Shown: piece after piece, positions 7,592 to 16,447 of the stretch | Layout of the letters: every line of letters starts with the position of its first letter | Numbering within the stretch: position 1 is the first letter of the stretch | Assembly: GCF_040358255.1 (NCBI RefSeq) | Contig: NZ_CP132938.1 | Coordinates: forward strand, 930,001 to 994,000 | Direction of reading: 5' to 3' | Source of the DNA: Tunturibacter gelidoferens | GTDB taxonomy: Bacteria > Acidobacteriota > Terriglobia > Terriglobales > Acidobacteriaceae | Length of the DNA: 64,000 nucleotides | The notes under the pieces: model-generated | What the model was told of the DNA's origin: nothing | The model's input: the letters and a program-made list of their open reading frames with translations, nothing else | Database searches by the model: none | Program-made: the position numbers and the translations under genes

Positions 7592-8678
7592 AGGAGAGAG
7601 CCTCTGTAACATCCTGCTTCACGGCTTTGACGCCCGGGACGATCGCACCCAGAAGCGCTCCCACCACCGCAATGCCGGTGGAGATCGGCCACCAGTCGTA
7701 GACCGTCTCCTGCACCAGGCTCACCGACATAGCATGTTTCATCAGCCACTGCGTTCCATAGGTCAGGAGAATGCCGACCACCGAACCGAGTAGCGCCAGC
7801 AATAACGTCTCGCGAAACAGGATGTTCAAGATCAATCCCGAAGACCCGCCGACTGCCTTCAAGATCCCGATCTCCCGCGTTCGCTCCAACACCGCCGTGT
7901 ACATCGCCATAAACACCACGATGAAACCCACGATCACGGCAACCCCAATCACTACCCCGATAAAGCTTTTCAGCATTCCAACATTGCTGATGGAAAGCAT
8001 TGAGGTGAACTCTTCCATAGTGTAAATCTGGTACCCGTGATACTTCACTCTCAAAGCATCCACCACTGCTTGCGCGTTGTTTGGGTTATCCACCTTAACG
8101 AAGATCTGGCTTAGACGGCCTTGGTTTCCAGTCATCGCCTGAAGAATCCGCAACTTTACGCAGATGCGAGAGAGCTTACCCGATTCGAAGATTCCCACCA
8201 GTTTCCAATCATGATTGACCAGATTAAGGGTATCGCCCAGGTGTAGGTGTTTTTGTTGGGCGTAGTATTCGTCGACGATCACGTCGTTGTCGTCGACCAG
8301 CGGCCCACCTTTCAAATAACGGAACCCTCCGTTCAGTCTCTGAAAATCGTCAAGGTCGAGCCCCGTCATCGCATCGAACCCAGAGAGGGGTTGAACCATG
8401 GTCCCCATCGCAAACGTGACGTGCGGCTCCTGCATCAGCAGGGCAGGAATCTTATCGCTCATCGGAGCCGAGCTCAGTCCGATCGCTGAAGACCCCGGCG
8501 GCCGAAACCATATATCGGCGCCCACCCCACGCGCCCTTTGAGCGGATTGATCCAACGTTCCGTGGCTGACCCCAACCAACGTCAGGATCATCGTCACCTC
8601 AACGGCAATCGCAAGCACGCTCAGCAACGTGCGGACCGGTCGGTGGCCAAGATTCGCGAATATCAGCTTATTGAGCAA
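7584..8678 (-). CDS. ABC transporter permease (MacB/FtsX family)
   Basis: The 364-residue membrane subunit has an N-terminal transmembrane helix (about 17-38), a large periplasmic region (about 40-245, MacB-PCD type), and three C-terminal helices (about 245-270, 290-315, 330-355) in the FtsX layout. The coupling-helix segment VLERTREIGILKAVGGS is typical of the family. It is coupled to the ATPase gene through an eight-base overlap. It starts about 125 bp after the third exbD gene and may belong to the same transcript. The length fits a LolC/E- or MacB-type half permease that would dimerise. Confidence 0.87.
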   Translation of the reverse strand: MLNKLIFANLGHRPVRTLLSVLAIAVEVTMILTLVGVSHGTLDQSAQRARGVGADIWFRPPGSSAIGLSSAPMSDKIPALLMQEPHVTFAMGTMVQPLSGFDAMTGLDLDDFQRLNGGFRYLKGGPLVDDNDVIVDEYYAQQKHLHLGDTLNLVNHDWKLVGIFESGKLSRICVKLRILQAMTGNQGRLSQIFVKVDNPNNAQAVVDALRVKYHGYQIYTMEEFTSMLSISNVGMLKSFIGVVIGVAVIVGFIVVFMAMYTAVLERTREIGILKAVGGSSGLILNILFRETLLLALLGSVVGILLTYGTQWLMKHAMSVSLVQETVYDWWPISTGIAVVGALLGAIVPGVKAVKQDVTEALSYE

Positions 8679-8801
8679 GATCAGATTCTAATCGAAATCT
8701 CGGCGGGCCAAATAAAGTACCGAAGGAATTCATTGAGCGACACTTCATACTCTCGCCCGCCCGCAGACAGTATTGGCGTGCTGATGCCTGAACACCAGTG
8801 A

Positions 8802-9208
8802 TCAACCCCAGGCTTCGACTCCAGCAGCCTGCGCTGCTTCGATCACCTCTGCAATGACTCCGAAGTCCAGACCCGCATCCGCAATCAAATTCGCCGCGTC
8901 ATCTGCCGTGACAGCAGTTCCGACAGCAGCGGGCCGAACTGACCCTTGTCGGCCCCAACACCATTAATGCGATAGATGACATGCGCAGACCGGAGCTCAA
9001 CCTGCACCATGATCACTCGATTCGGCGCTTCGTCAACGGTACTCGCACGACCGGTCTTAGGAAGCGCGGCAGCCAATCCACGCGGCATTACCGGCACGAT
9101 CACCATAAAGATGATGAGCGTCACCAGCAAGACGTCGATCAGTGGGGTTACGTCGATCTCAGAGGAAAAACCACTACCTTCCGAACTTCCAGTCGTTGAG
9201 AATGCCAT
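8802..9208 (-). CDS. exbD: ExbD/TolR family protein, third copy, with an apparent single-base frameshift
   Basis: Residues 1-107 are in one frame: a short cytoplasmic start, SSEIDVTPLIDVLLVTLIIFMVIVP with the conserved membrane Asp, and part of the periplasmic domain. The frame then stops at 8885. The expected C-terminus lies in the next frame: ADDAANLIADAGLDFGV, then IAEVIEAAQAAGVEAWG, with a stop at 8802. One extra G near 8904-8909 (GG to GGG in TCACGGCAG) restores a full-length protein of about 135 residues. ExbD works with ExbB to pass the proton gradient to TonB. If the shift is real, this copy lacks the last third of its periplasmic domain. Confidence 0.75.
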
Positions 9209-9334
9209 GACTCATCTCCCAATGCGTTATTGGGTAAGCAAGCACTCGATCAACGTACCTTCTCGCACGTACAGAAAGCTTCAGGCGACTGGTCACCTAA
9301 CCAGCCGCCTGTGCGAGAGCTTTCGTTACAGAAC

Positions 9335-9769
9335 CTACTGTCCTGCTTCCACTCGAGGTGTAATGAGACCAATATTATCTACGCCAGCTTGATGACCGAA
9401 GTCGATAACCTCAGCAACCTTGCTGAAGTCGAGATCCTTGTCGCCTTTGACAAACATGACCTTCTCCTGCCGAGTCGCGAAGATCTCCACTAGCTTGGGC
9501 TCCAAGTCCGACTTGTTGAACGAATTATCGTTGATCTTATAAGCGGGTGCAGCCGCTCCGTTCGACAGCACCTGCACTACGATCGTACGGTCGTTGACCG
9601 GATCTTCGTGGTGCTCCTTGGGCGGCTGAGGAACCAGCGTCTCCAGGCCTCGAGGCGTTACCGGCACGATGACCATGAAGATGATCAACAGCACCAGAAG
9701 AACGTCGATCAGCGGCGTTACATTCATGTCCGACATCGCTCCGCCGGTATTTCCACCACCCATTCCCAT
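9335..9769 (-). CDS. exbD: ExbD/TolR family biopolymer transport protein, second copy
   Basis: This 144-residue protein has a short Gly/Met-rich N-terminus, the helix SDMNVTPLIDVLLVLLIIFM with the proton-pathway Asp, then a periplasmic domain ending KDLDFSKVAEVIDFGHQAG and GLITPRVEAGQ. It is intact, unlike the third copy. ExbD is a stator subunit with ExbB for TonB energisation. Gaps of about 60 and 125 bp separate it from its exbD neighbours, consistent with one operon. Confidence 0.92.
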   Translation of the reverse strand: MGMGGGNTGGAMSDMNVTPLIDVLLVLLIIFMVIVPVTPRGLETLVPQPPKEHHEDPVNDRTIVVQVLSNGAAAPAYKINDNSFNKSDLEPKLVEIFATRQEKVMFVKGDKDLDFSKVAEVIDFGHQAGVDNIGLITPRVEAGQ

Positions 9770-9828
9770 AGCAATCTCCTCGGATACTCTTGCCGCTCCA
9801 ATAAATGCGAGTTCGACACCCTACATGT

Positions 9829-10275
9829 TTACTTCTTGGTAGTCGCCGTTCCGCTGTCGTCTGTTCTTTCGGTCAGCAGGCCAAGCTGGCTCACACCGGC
9901 GGACCGGATTCCATCAACCGCGTCCATCACTTTACCGTAGTTGGCACGTATATCCGCGCGCATAAAGACCTCTTTGCTGGTCTTATTTTCCAGCTTCGCA
10001 GAGATCTTAGGTCCAAGATCATCGAGCGTTACCTGGTCGCCGCCCAGAAACGTCCTGCCATCGCGAGTCACAGCGACTACAACGGCGTCTTCCTTATTGG
10101 CATCTTCCATCACCACCGCGGCGTCAGCCTTCGGCAGGTCCACGTTGACCTTGTTGTTCAACATGGGAGTGATGACCATGAAGATGATCAACAACACCAG
10201 CATCACGTCCACCATCGGCGTCACGTTGATGTTGGAGTTGACCTTCTTGCCTTCCTCCCGCTTATTGATACTCAT
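9829..10275 (-). CDS. exbD: ExbD/TolR family biopolymer transport protein, first copy
   Basis: The 148-residue protein begins MSINKREEGKKVNSNINVTP and has the membrane helix VDVMLVLLIIFMVITPML with the conserved Asp. The periplasmic domain includes KEVFMRADIRANYGKVMDAVDGIRSAG. It differs clearly from the second and third copies (longer charged N-terminus, VFMRAD in place of MFVKGD), so the three are old paralogues and not a recent duplication. It lies between exbB and the second exbD. Confidence 0.92.
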   Translation of the reverse strand: MSINKREEGKKVNSNINVTPMVDVMLVLLIIFMVITPMLNNKVNVDLPKADAAVVMEDANKEDAVVVAVTRDGRTFLGGDQVTLDDLGPKISAKLENKTSKEVFMRADIRANYGKVMDAVDGIRSAGVSQLGLLTERTDDSGTATTKK

Positions 10276-10426
10276 AACGTATGCTCCGTCCGGTTTGCTG
10301 TATTTGCTTTCCTGCGATGCCTGTTAGGCCTCCGGCTGCCGTTCGCTGGCGACATCCGGAGGACCTATCAGAGATGTGATTCCCGCAGAGTACTGCTGAT
10401 TGGCCTTACGCTTCTGGACCGAAGCC

Positions 10427-11170
10427 CTACCGGTGGCTCTGCTTGATGAAGTAGTCGACCAGTTCGCTCGAGCTGTTGTCCATTTCGACGTCGAAAGCCT
10501 CAACCTTACCGGTGAAGTAGTTGAACGTCATAACGGCAGGGATGGCGACGAGCAGACCGAAGGCGGTCGTTACGAGGGCCTCCGAGATACCGCCGGCGAC
10601 TGCACCGATACCAGAGGTTTTCTGAGTTGCAATCTGTTGGAAGGCGTTCAAAATACCGACTACGGTACCGAACAGACCGATAAACGGCGCCGTCGAACCG
10701 ATGGTGGCCAGACCGCCCAGACCGCGCTTCAGCTTGGCATGAACGATAGCCTCAGAGCGCTCAAGTGCGCGCTTGGAGCTCTCAATCTGCTCGTCGGTGA
10801 TCGTACCGCCAGAACCGAAGCTGCGGAACTCCTGCAGACCAGCCGTAACAACTTCGGCGAGGTGCGACTTCTTGGAACGGTCAGCAACCTTAATCGCCTC
10901 ATCGAGACGGCCGTCCTTCAACGCGCCGGCAACCTTCGGCGCAAACTCACGAGACTGCTTGCGGGCTGCAGAGAAGTAAAGAGCGCGATCGATGATCACA
11001 GCGAGCGACCAGATCGACATGATGAAAAGGAAGATGACAACGCAACGAGCCAGCCAGCCCATGTTGGACCAGAGACCCATAACACTGAAGCTGACCTGCG
11101 CCTCTTCAAAGTACAGGGCGAGGGAAGCAGGAACGTGAGCGAAGGTTGTTGCTAGATGAGCGAGAATCAC
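10427..11170 (-). CDS. exbB: ExbB/TolQ/MotA family proton channel protein
   Basis: The 247-residue protein has a first transmembrane helix near residues 33-55 (WLARCVVIFLFIMSIWSLAV), a cytoplasmic middle, and two C-terminal helices containing GSTAPFIGLFGTVVGI and SEALVTTAFGLLVAIPAV, the MotA/TolQ/ExbB signature. A GTG start at 11170 is chosen because AGGAGG lies ten bases upstream; the frame extends further but that part has no family similarity. ExbB forms the inner-membrane proton-driven stator with ExbD and engages the TonB encoded just upstream. Confidence 0.93.
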   Translation of the reverse strand: MILAHLATTFAHVPASLALYFEEAQVSFSVMGLWSNMGWLARCVVIFLFIMSIWSLAVIIDRALYFSAARKQSREFAPKVAGALKDGRLDEAIKVADRSKKSHLAEVVTAGLQEFRSFGSGGTITDEQIESSKRALERSEAIVHAKLKRGLGGLATIGSTAPFIGLFGTVVGILNAFQQIATQKTSGIGAVAGGISEALVTTAFGLLVAIPAVMTFNYFTGKVEAFDVEMDNSSSELVDYFIKQSHR

Positions 11171-11286
11171 TGGAATATTTCCTCCTGGTAGAACTCTAAC
11201 TTTCAGAATCTTGACCCGGGAATCCCCCAAAAGTTCGACACCTTTGGGAGACCCGCGAGAGACGTTGCTGCGTGATGAGCCTTGGT

Positions 11287-12021
11287 TTAGCCGCCGCCAA
11301 AGTTGAAGTTGACGGTGATCTGTGTGTCCACCTCGGTCGGCTCGCCATTGAGGAAGTACGGCTTGTAGCGCCAACCTTGGACGGCCGATACAGCCGCGGA
11401 CCGAAGCATCTCAGGACCGCTGACCACCTCGAGCTTTTCGATCGTACCGCTCTTCGAGATCACGGCGTGCAGAACGACAGCACCCGAGACGTGAGCAGCC
11501 CTTGCGATCGGAGGATAAACCGGATTCGACCCCGAAAGCTTGTTACCAGCCACTACGCCGCTTGAAACGCGCTGCGGACCCTTCGGAGGAGCAACTTTGA
11601 CAACCGGAGTCGGCGCAGTGCCGATTCCGCCCATCACGCCACCCGGGACGCCGTTGCCGCTACCCATACCCGCCATGCCGGCAACGCCGGCGACCTGCGG
11701 AGGAGGTGCAGCATCTTCCTTCAGCATCTTGATATCTTTTGGAATTTTCGTAGGAGCGTGAAGACCTGCGTCGATCTCTGACACCATCTTGATCGGCTTG
11801 ACGATCTGTTGCGGTGGCGGAGGGGGTGGTGGAGGAGGGGGTGGAGGCGGCGCTGTCAGCATCGCGGTCATTGCCGTCTTCGGCAAAGCCTCCGGATACA
11901 GCAGCGGAATAAGGATCATGGTTGCCAGGATCGCGCCATTGAAGATAAAGGTCCCAATCATCCAGTACTTGGACTTGGTCTTGATCTGGCCGCCGGATTC
12001 CATCAACGAGGATTCGAACAT
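11287..12021 (-). CDS. tonB: TonB family energy transducer
   Basis: The 244-residue protein has a cytoplasmic N-terminus, one membrane anchor (residues about 20-42, MIGTFIFNGAILATMILI), a run of 13 prolines and further Pro/Gly-rich linker to span the periplasm, and a C-terminal TonB domain (about 165-244) with YPPIARAAHVSGAVVLHAVI and VSAVQGWRYKPY. It would contact TonB boxes of receptors such as the giant one at 43.1-46.8 kb. The proline run is encoded by a nearly pure GGN tract on the plus strand (about 11811-11855), a spot prone to slippage. It is first of the tonB-exbB-exbD set and follows secF. Confidence 0.93.
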   Translation of the reverse strand: MFESSLMESGGQIKTKSKYWMIGTFIFNGAILATMILIPLLYPEALPKTAMTAMLTAPPPPPPPPPPPPPQQIVKPIKMVSEIDAGLHAPTKIPKDIKMLKEDAAPPPQVAGVAGMAGMGSGNGVPGGVMGGIGTAPTPVVKVAPPKGPQRVSSGVVAGNKLSGSNPVYPPIARAAHVSGAVVLHAVISKSGTIEKLEVVSGPEMLRSAAVSAVQGWRYKPYFLNGEPTEVDTQITVNFNFGGG

Positions 12022-12135
12022 ATGCAGCCTCTTTACTGTGAAGAAGAGCTATTTTTCTTTAGACACCGCGTTGTTGCTTTTTGTTCCCAGCCATTTCTTT
12101 TGTTCCCGTTATTACATCGGCAGAAGAGCCAATCC

Positions 12136-13098
12136 CTACACCTTCGCGCGCTTACCCGCAGGTAACGTCACCGACTTGCCCTTGCTTACCCGCCAGTCCT
12201 GGTACGCCACCAGCATCGGTGCCGCCACAGCGATCGACGAGTAGGTACCAATTAGGATGCCGACAACGAGCGCAAAGGAAAACCCATGCAATACCTCACC
12301 GCCAAATAAATACAGGGAAAGCACCGTCAGAAAGGTCAGTCCCGAAGAGATAACCGTTCTGCTCAGCGTCTGATTGATGCTCCGATTGACAACATCATGC
12401 AGCGACTCCCTCCGCGAAAGCGCCAGATTCTCGCGTATGCGGTCGAAGACGACGATCGTGTCGTTCATCGAGTAACCAATCAACGTTAGGATTGCAGCGA
12501 TAACGGTAAGGGTTATCTCCTGATTCGTCAAACTGAACGCGCCAACGGTAATCAGTGTGTCGTGGAACACCGCGACCACCGCCGCCACGCCGTAGATCAG
12601 CTCAAACCGGAACCATAGATAGATGAGCATCCCGATCAGCGAGTACAACGTCGCCAGCCAAGCCTGCTTCTGAAGCTGTTTCCCAGCCGTAGGCCCAACA
12701 ATCTCAACCTGCTCCACAGTAAACGCCGAGTCGTGGTAGTTGGCGCTCAGGGCACTCTCCACGCTCTGGCGCCCGGCATCGTGCGACTGATCGGTCGCCG
12801 TCGACTCCGGCAGCGCAATAATCACCTTGTTCGCCGCATGGCCGCTGGGATCGCTGACGCGCTGAATCCGTGCGTCGTGCACGCCCGCGCGGTCCATCGC
12901 TTGCCGGATATGATCCTCATTAGGAGTCTGGTCAAAGGCCACGCGAACCTGCGTGCCTCCCTTGAAATCAACCCCAAGCGGAATGTGGTGCCAGAACAGC
13001 ATGCTCAGCACACCCAGCACAGAAAAAATCAGGGAAAACCCAAGGAAGTACCACTTCTTCCCGAGCCAATCAATATTTGTTGTACGAAACAGTTCCAA
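12136..13098 (-). CDS. secF: Protein translocase subunit SecF
   Basis: The 320-residue protein has the six-helix RND half-unit layout with one periplasmic loop. It starts ELFRTTNIDWLGKKW after an initiator TTG, matching the conserved SecF N-terminus, and GAGGG lies seven bases before that TTG at 13098. Further signatures are VDFKGGTQVRV near residue 45 and ILTLIGYSMNDTIVVFDRIREN in the second half. SecF pairs with SecD to pull exported proteins through SecYEG using proton motive force. The gap to secD is 46 bp. Confidence 0.95.
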   Translation of the reverse strand: MELFRTTNIDWLGKKWYFLGFSLIFSVLGVLSMLFWHHIPLGVDFKGGTQVRVAFDQTPNEDHIRQAMDRAGVHDARIQRVSDPSGHAANKVIIALPESTATDQSHDAGRQSVESALSANYHDSAFTVEQVEIVGPTAGKQLQKQAWLATLYSLIGMLIYLWFRFELIYGVAAVVAVFHDTLITVGAFSLTNQEITLTVIAAILTLIGYSMNDTIVVFDRIRENLALSRRESLHDVVNRSINQTLSRTVISSGLTFLTVLSLYLFGGEVLHGFSFALVVGILIGTYSSIAVAAPMLVAYQDWRVSKGKSVTLPAGKRAKV

Positions 13099-13144
13099 GC
13101 TCAAACCCTCAGCGGCAGCCAATGGCTCCGCAATCTCTCGAAAT

Positions 13145-14785
13145 CTAAATAGACAGCGCCGCGCCGCGTTCCTTCTTCTGCAGGATCGTGTCAAAGATCA
13201 CGCGCGAGACCAACACCGCGGTAAACAGGTTGGCGAACAGACCAAACGCCAGCGTCACCGCAAACCCACGCACCGGTCCGGAACCAAACAGGAACAGGAT
13301 CAACGCCGAAACGATGGTCGTCACGTGGGTATCGATGATCGTCACTAACGCATGCTTAAACCCTTGCTCAACCGCCGCCGAGGCTGTCTTTCCAGCTCTC
13401 AACTCCTCGCGGATGCGCTCAAAGATCAGCACATTCGAATCCACACCCATGCCAATGGTCAGGATCACGCCCGCGATTCCGGGCAGCGTCAGAGTCGATC
13501 CAGTAAAGCCCATAAACCCAAGCAAAATAATCAGGTTCAACATCAGCGCCAGATCCGCATTGATCCCCGCGCCGCGATAGTAAATCAGCATGAAGATCAT
13601 GACCGCCAGCATGCCGGCAATCGCCGCGACCACGCCCTGATGAATCGAAGCAGCGCCCAGGCTCGGCCCAACCGTTCGCGTCTCGAGGTAAGAGATCGAA
13701 GCCGGCAGCGCGCCCGTGCGCAACATCAGCGACAGATCGTTCGCCTGTTGCTGCGTAAACGCGCCGGTGATCTCGCCGCTATCGCGAATCGCCGACTGAA
13801 TTCCCGCAACCTCGCGAACCTTGTTATCCAGCACAATCGCCATCGAACCCGGCGTCGCGCTCGAAGCCGTATGCGCCTCGGTATATTTGTAGAAGCGATC
13901 CCCTGCCTCAGTCGTCAGGTTGAAGCGGATGTTCGGCCGGCCGTTCTGATCCTGTCCCGGCTGCGCATCGCGGAAGTCCGTACCCTCCACCTCGCTCACC
14001 CGCTTCAGCAGCCAGATCTGGTCCGGAGCTCCGGCAGAACCGGTCCCATGCACCAGCATCGAATCAGGAGGAATCACCCCACCGTTCGCCTGCATTGCAG
14101 CCTGGTCCGACTCGTAAGGTCCACCCGTCACCGCATGAATCGACAGCTTGGCAGTCGACTGAATAATCTCTTCCACACGCGCTGGATCATCGACGCCCGG
14201 CAACTCCACCAGGATCTGGTTCTCGCCCAGCCCGTACTTCTGGATCACCGGCTCGCTAACACCCAGCTTATCGATGCGCTCGCGAATCGTTTCGATCGAG
14301 GTATCAAGCGTCCTCGTCTCAAGGTCACGCACCGCTCCGACTTTCATCGTCAACGCCGAGTTCCCGTCGGCTGTAGTCGCGACATCATAAGTCGAATAAT
14401 CATTCCCCTGTAGCACCGAGCGAGCGTCGCTCAACTTCGCCGCCGGAATACCCGACACAATAATCGTCTGTGGCCGCGATGGATCCGTCTTTCCTACTAT
14501 CGCGCCAACCACTCCGGCCTTCTGCAGGTCGGCCTCAAGTCTCGCGACATCGCGGTCCGTAGCCGAACCTATTGCCTCAGCCACATGCACTTCGAGCACC
14601 AGGTGGGTGCCGCCCTTTAGGTCGAGCCCCAGGTGGATACGATCTTTGATCGACTGCGTGAGCCCGCCGTGGGGAATGCCCACGATGCCGAAACAGAAGA
14701 TCACCAGTACCGCAACGATGAATGCCGATTTCCCGGCCAGATTCTTGCCCATGATCTTTATTGAAGGATGCAACCGCAGTGCCAT
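13145..14785 (-). CDS. secD: Protein translocase subunit SecD
   Basis: The 546-residue partner of SecF has an N-terminal helix, the signature HLGLDLKGGTHLVLEV near residue 55, a large P1 periplasmic domain, and five C-terminal helices with GIAGVILTIGMGVDSNVLIFERIREE. The Asp in GMGVDSNV is the expected proton-path residue. The start at 14785 (MALRLHPS) has only a weak CCGGAG; an ATG at 14752 (MGKNLAGKS) is an alternative. It lies between yajC and secF in the usual order. Confidence 0.95.
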   Translation of the reverse strand: MALRLHPSIKIMGKNLAGKSAFIVAVLVIFCFGIVGIPHGGLTQSIKDRIHLGLDLKGGTHLVLEVHVAEAIGSATDRDVARLEADLQKAGVVGAIVGKTDPSRPQTIIVSGIPAAKLSDARSVLQGNDYSTYDVATTADGNSALTMKVGAVRDLETRTLDTSIETIRERIDKLGVSEPVIQKYGLGENQILVELPGVDDPARVEEIIQSTAKLSIHAVTGGPYESDQAAMQANGGVIPPDSMLVHGTGSAGAPDQIWLLKRVSEVEGTDFRDAQPGQDQNGRPNIRFNLTTEAGDRFYKYTEAHTASSATPGSMAIVLDNKVREVAGIQSAIRDSGEITGAFTQQQANDLSLMLRTGALPASISYLETRTVGPSLGAASIHQGVVAAIAGMLAVMIFMLIYYRGAGINADLALMLNLIILLGFMGFTGSTLTLPGIAGVILTIGMGVDSNVLIFERIREELRAGKTASAAVEQGFKHALVTIIDTHVTTIVSALILFLFGSGPVRGFAVTLAFGLFANLFTAVLVSRVIFDTILQKKERGAALSI

Positions 14786-14846
14786 GCTCCGGTACCGCCG
14801 TCGCTATCCTTGTTTCTTCCTCGTCCGTTGTTAACGGTTCAATCTC

Positions 14847-14884
14847 AACGTGCCTACATCTAATAAACGTGCCTACATCTAATA
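14847..14884. repeat. Perfect tandem duplication, 2 x 19 bp, between yajC and secD
   Basis: The unit AACGTGCCTACATCTAATA occurs at 14847-14865 and again immediately at 14866-14884 without a mismatch. It lies in the 128-bp gap between the yajC stop and the secD start, so it would be in the leader of secD if the two genes share a transcript. Perfect identity suggests a recent slippage event. Confidence 0.85.
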
Positions 14885-14913
14885 TTTGCTACAGCCTATT
14901 TTGAAGTGTTCGT

Positions 14914-15225
14914 TCAGGCAGCCTGTTCGTCCGTCGTCACAGCGGCAATCGCGCTCTTGACGAACTCAAGCTTCACGCCGTCCGGCTGAACCCGCAGGAC
15001 AACAAGATCATCCTTTACGGTCAGAACCGTGCCGCGAATACCGCCATTGGTAGTGACTCGGTCGCCGGTCTTCAGCTGCCCCAGCATCTCTTGCCACTTT
15101 TTCTGCTTCCTCTGGTTCGGCGCGATCATCAAAAAGTAAAGCACCACAAAGAACAGGATCGGCAACGCAAGGCTGCCCAGATTACCCAGCCCAGCCGCAC
15201 TCTGCAACCACATCGCAAGCATCAA
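14914..15225 (-). CDS. yajC: Preprotein translocase subunit YajC
   Basis: The 103-residue protein has one membrane helix (LALPILFFVVLYFLMIAP, about 19-36) followed by NQRKQKKWQEMLGQLKTGDRV and a small beta domain (TNGGIRGTVLTVKDDLVVLRV), the standard YajC pattern. YajC is an accessory of the SecDF complex. It opens the long minus-strand run. The start could be either of two nearby Met codons (15225 or 15222). Confidence 0.93.
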   Translation of the reverse strand: MMLAMWLQSAAGLGNLGSLALPILFFVVLYFLMIAPNQRKQKKWQEMLGQLKTGDRVTTNGGIRGTVLTVKDDLVVLRVQPDGVKLEFVKSAIAAVTTDEQAA

Positions 15226-15378
15226 TCAAAACTCCGTTCAACCACTCAATTCCTCTTCGCCGCAACCAACCCAAAAACACACGCGAGCGCGCCCAACTGC
15301 ACGCAACTTCGCTCATTGTGCAAAAAGTGTGCCTAGCCCCTTAGCATCGCGTAACCGCAACACCCTGTCAAGGCGCGA

Positions 15379-15693
15379 TCACTTCGTCAAACGTCGCTTC
15401 CAGGCCATCTTCAAAGCCCCTTCAAGCACATCCGCGCTCACCGCATCCAGTCGTACGCGCGTAGCCCCACCACGTCCCCACCCTCCAGGGACAGGGGAAA
15501 ACACCTCCGGCGCATCCTCCACCAGTCCGGCCTGCTCCTCTGGACTCAGCTTCAGAACGCCATAGCCCTCCTTCTCAAATGCAAGAGTACAAAAGATCTT
15601 CCCTCCCACCCGGAAGTCAGGATGCCCTTGATGCGATCCTTCGGAAGCTCCCGGCAATCTCAATGCAATCCGTCGATAGTCCTGTGCGGTCAT
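15379..15693 (-). CDS. MmcQ/YjbR family protein
   Basis: The 104-residue protein begins MTAQDYRRIALRLPGASEGSHQGHPDFRVGGKIFC, the familiar N-terminus of the MmcQ/YjbR fold, with LKLSPEEQAGLVEDAP in the middle and a C-terminal helix. GGAGA lies seven bases before the ATG at 15693, which decides the start over upstream codons. The family has a double-wing fold sometimes called DNA-binding, but its role is not established. It separates yajC from the genes at 15.8-18.0 kb. Confidence 0.85.
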   Translation of the reverse strand: MTAQDYRRIALRLPGASEGSHQGHPDFRVGGKIFCTLAFEKEGYGVLKLSPEEQAGLVEDAPEVFSPVPGGWGRGGATRVRLDAVSADVLEGALKMAWKRRLTK

Positions 15694-15854
15694 CCGCACT
15701 CTCCTCTCAAACGAGCTCTCAAAGCCTACGCCCATCCGTACGAACTTCGCGCAAACCTTTGCCGCAAGTCGGAACGTCAACCTTCTATCTCATAAACTGT
15801 CTGCAACGAGTCGTTTGAACCATGTTCGACCGAAGCAGGAAGGAAGCGCCGCTC

Positions 15855-16355
15855 ATGCCCATCCCCGAAGACCTCGCCGCAATCGCTCGCCAGGAAGCCG
15901 AGCTCCACTTCTCCGCCTTCGACTACGACACAGCCTGGCGTCTCGGCCAAAGCCTCCGCGATCTCGCCGTCTCCCGCAATCATTCCCTCGTCATCGATAT
16001 TCGCCGCTTCGGCCAGCCTCACCAGCCGCTCTTCTACGCAGCCCTCGCCGGCACCACGCCGGATAACCCCCGCTGGGTGCAGCGCAAATCGAACGTAGTC
16101 GCCCGCTTCCACCGCAGCTCCTACGCCATCGGCCTCGCACTTGAGCAGAGCAGCCGCACCTTTAGCGAACGCTACAACCTCCCCGACGCCGACTATGCCG
16201 CCCACGGAGGCAGCTTCCCGCTCCACGTCACCGGCGCAGGCGTCATCGGCTGCATCACCGTCTCCGGCCTGCCGCAGCGCGAAGACCACAACCTCGTCGT
16301 CGAAGCACTCTGCCTCGAACTCAAACAAAATCACGACTCCCTGTGCCTTGCATAA
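15855..16355 (+). CDS. Heme-degrading-domain / UPF0303 (HbpS-like) protein
   Basis: The 166-residue protein matches the GlcG/HbpS-like UPF0303 pattern: an N-terminal helix region, [21 protein letters not shown], the strand [38 protein letters not shown], and a C-terminal [32 protein letters not shown]. This fold binds small ligands and in HbpS binds heme; activity here is unproven. The ATG at 15855 is preferred because GGAAGGAAG lies just upstream; an in-frame ATG at 15822 is the alternative. It precedes the membrane glycosyltransferase by about 90 bp. Confidence 0.85.
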   Translation: MPIPEDLAAIARQEAELHFSAFDYDTAWRLGQSLRDLAVSRNHSLVIDIRRFGQPHQPLFYAALAGTTPDNPRWVQRKSNVVARFHRSSYAIGLALEQSSRTFSERYNLPDADYAAHGGSFPLHVTGAGVIGCITVSGLPQREDHNLVVEALCLELKQNHDSLCLA

Positions 16356-16447
16356 CCAGACCCTGCCGCGCCGCAAGGCACCCATAGCCGCAATGCTCTA
16401 ATAAAGGTTTGTCCGCAAAGCAGCGGCACCACGGGAGCATCGAAGCC

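Noticed and set aside
11811..11855. GGN tract in tonB as a non-coding microsatellite
   Set aside because: It encodes the polyproline linker of TonB and is in frame.
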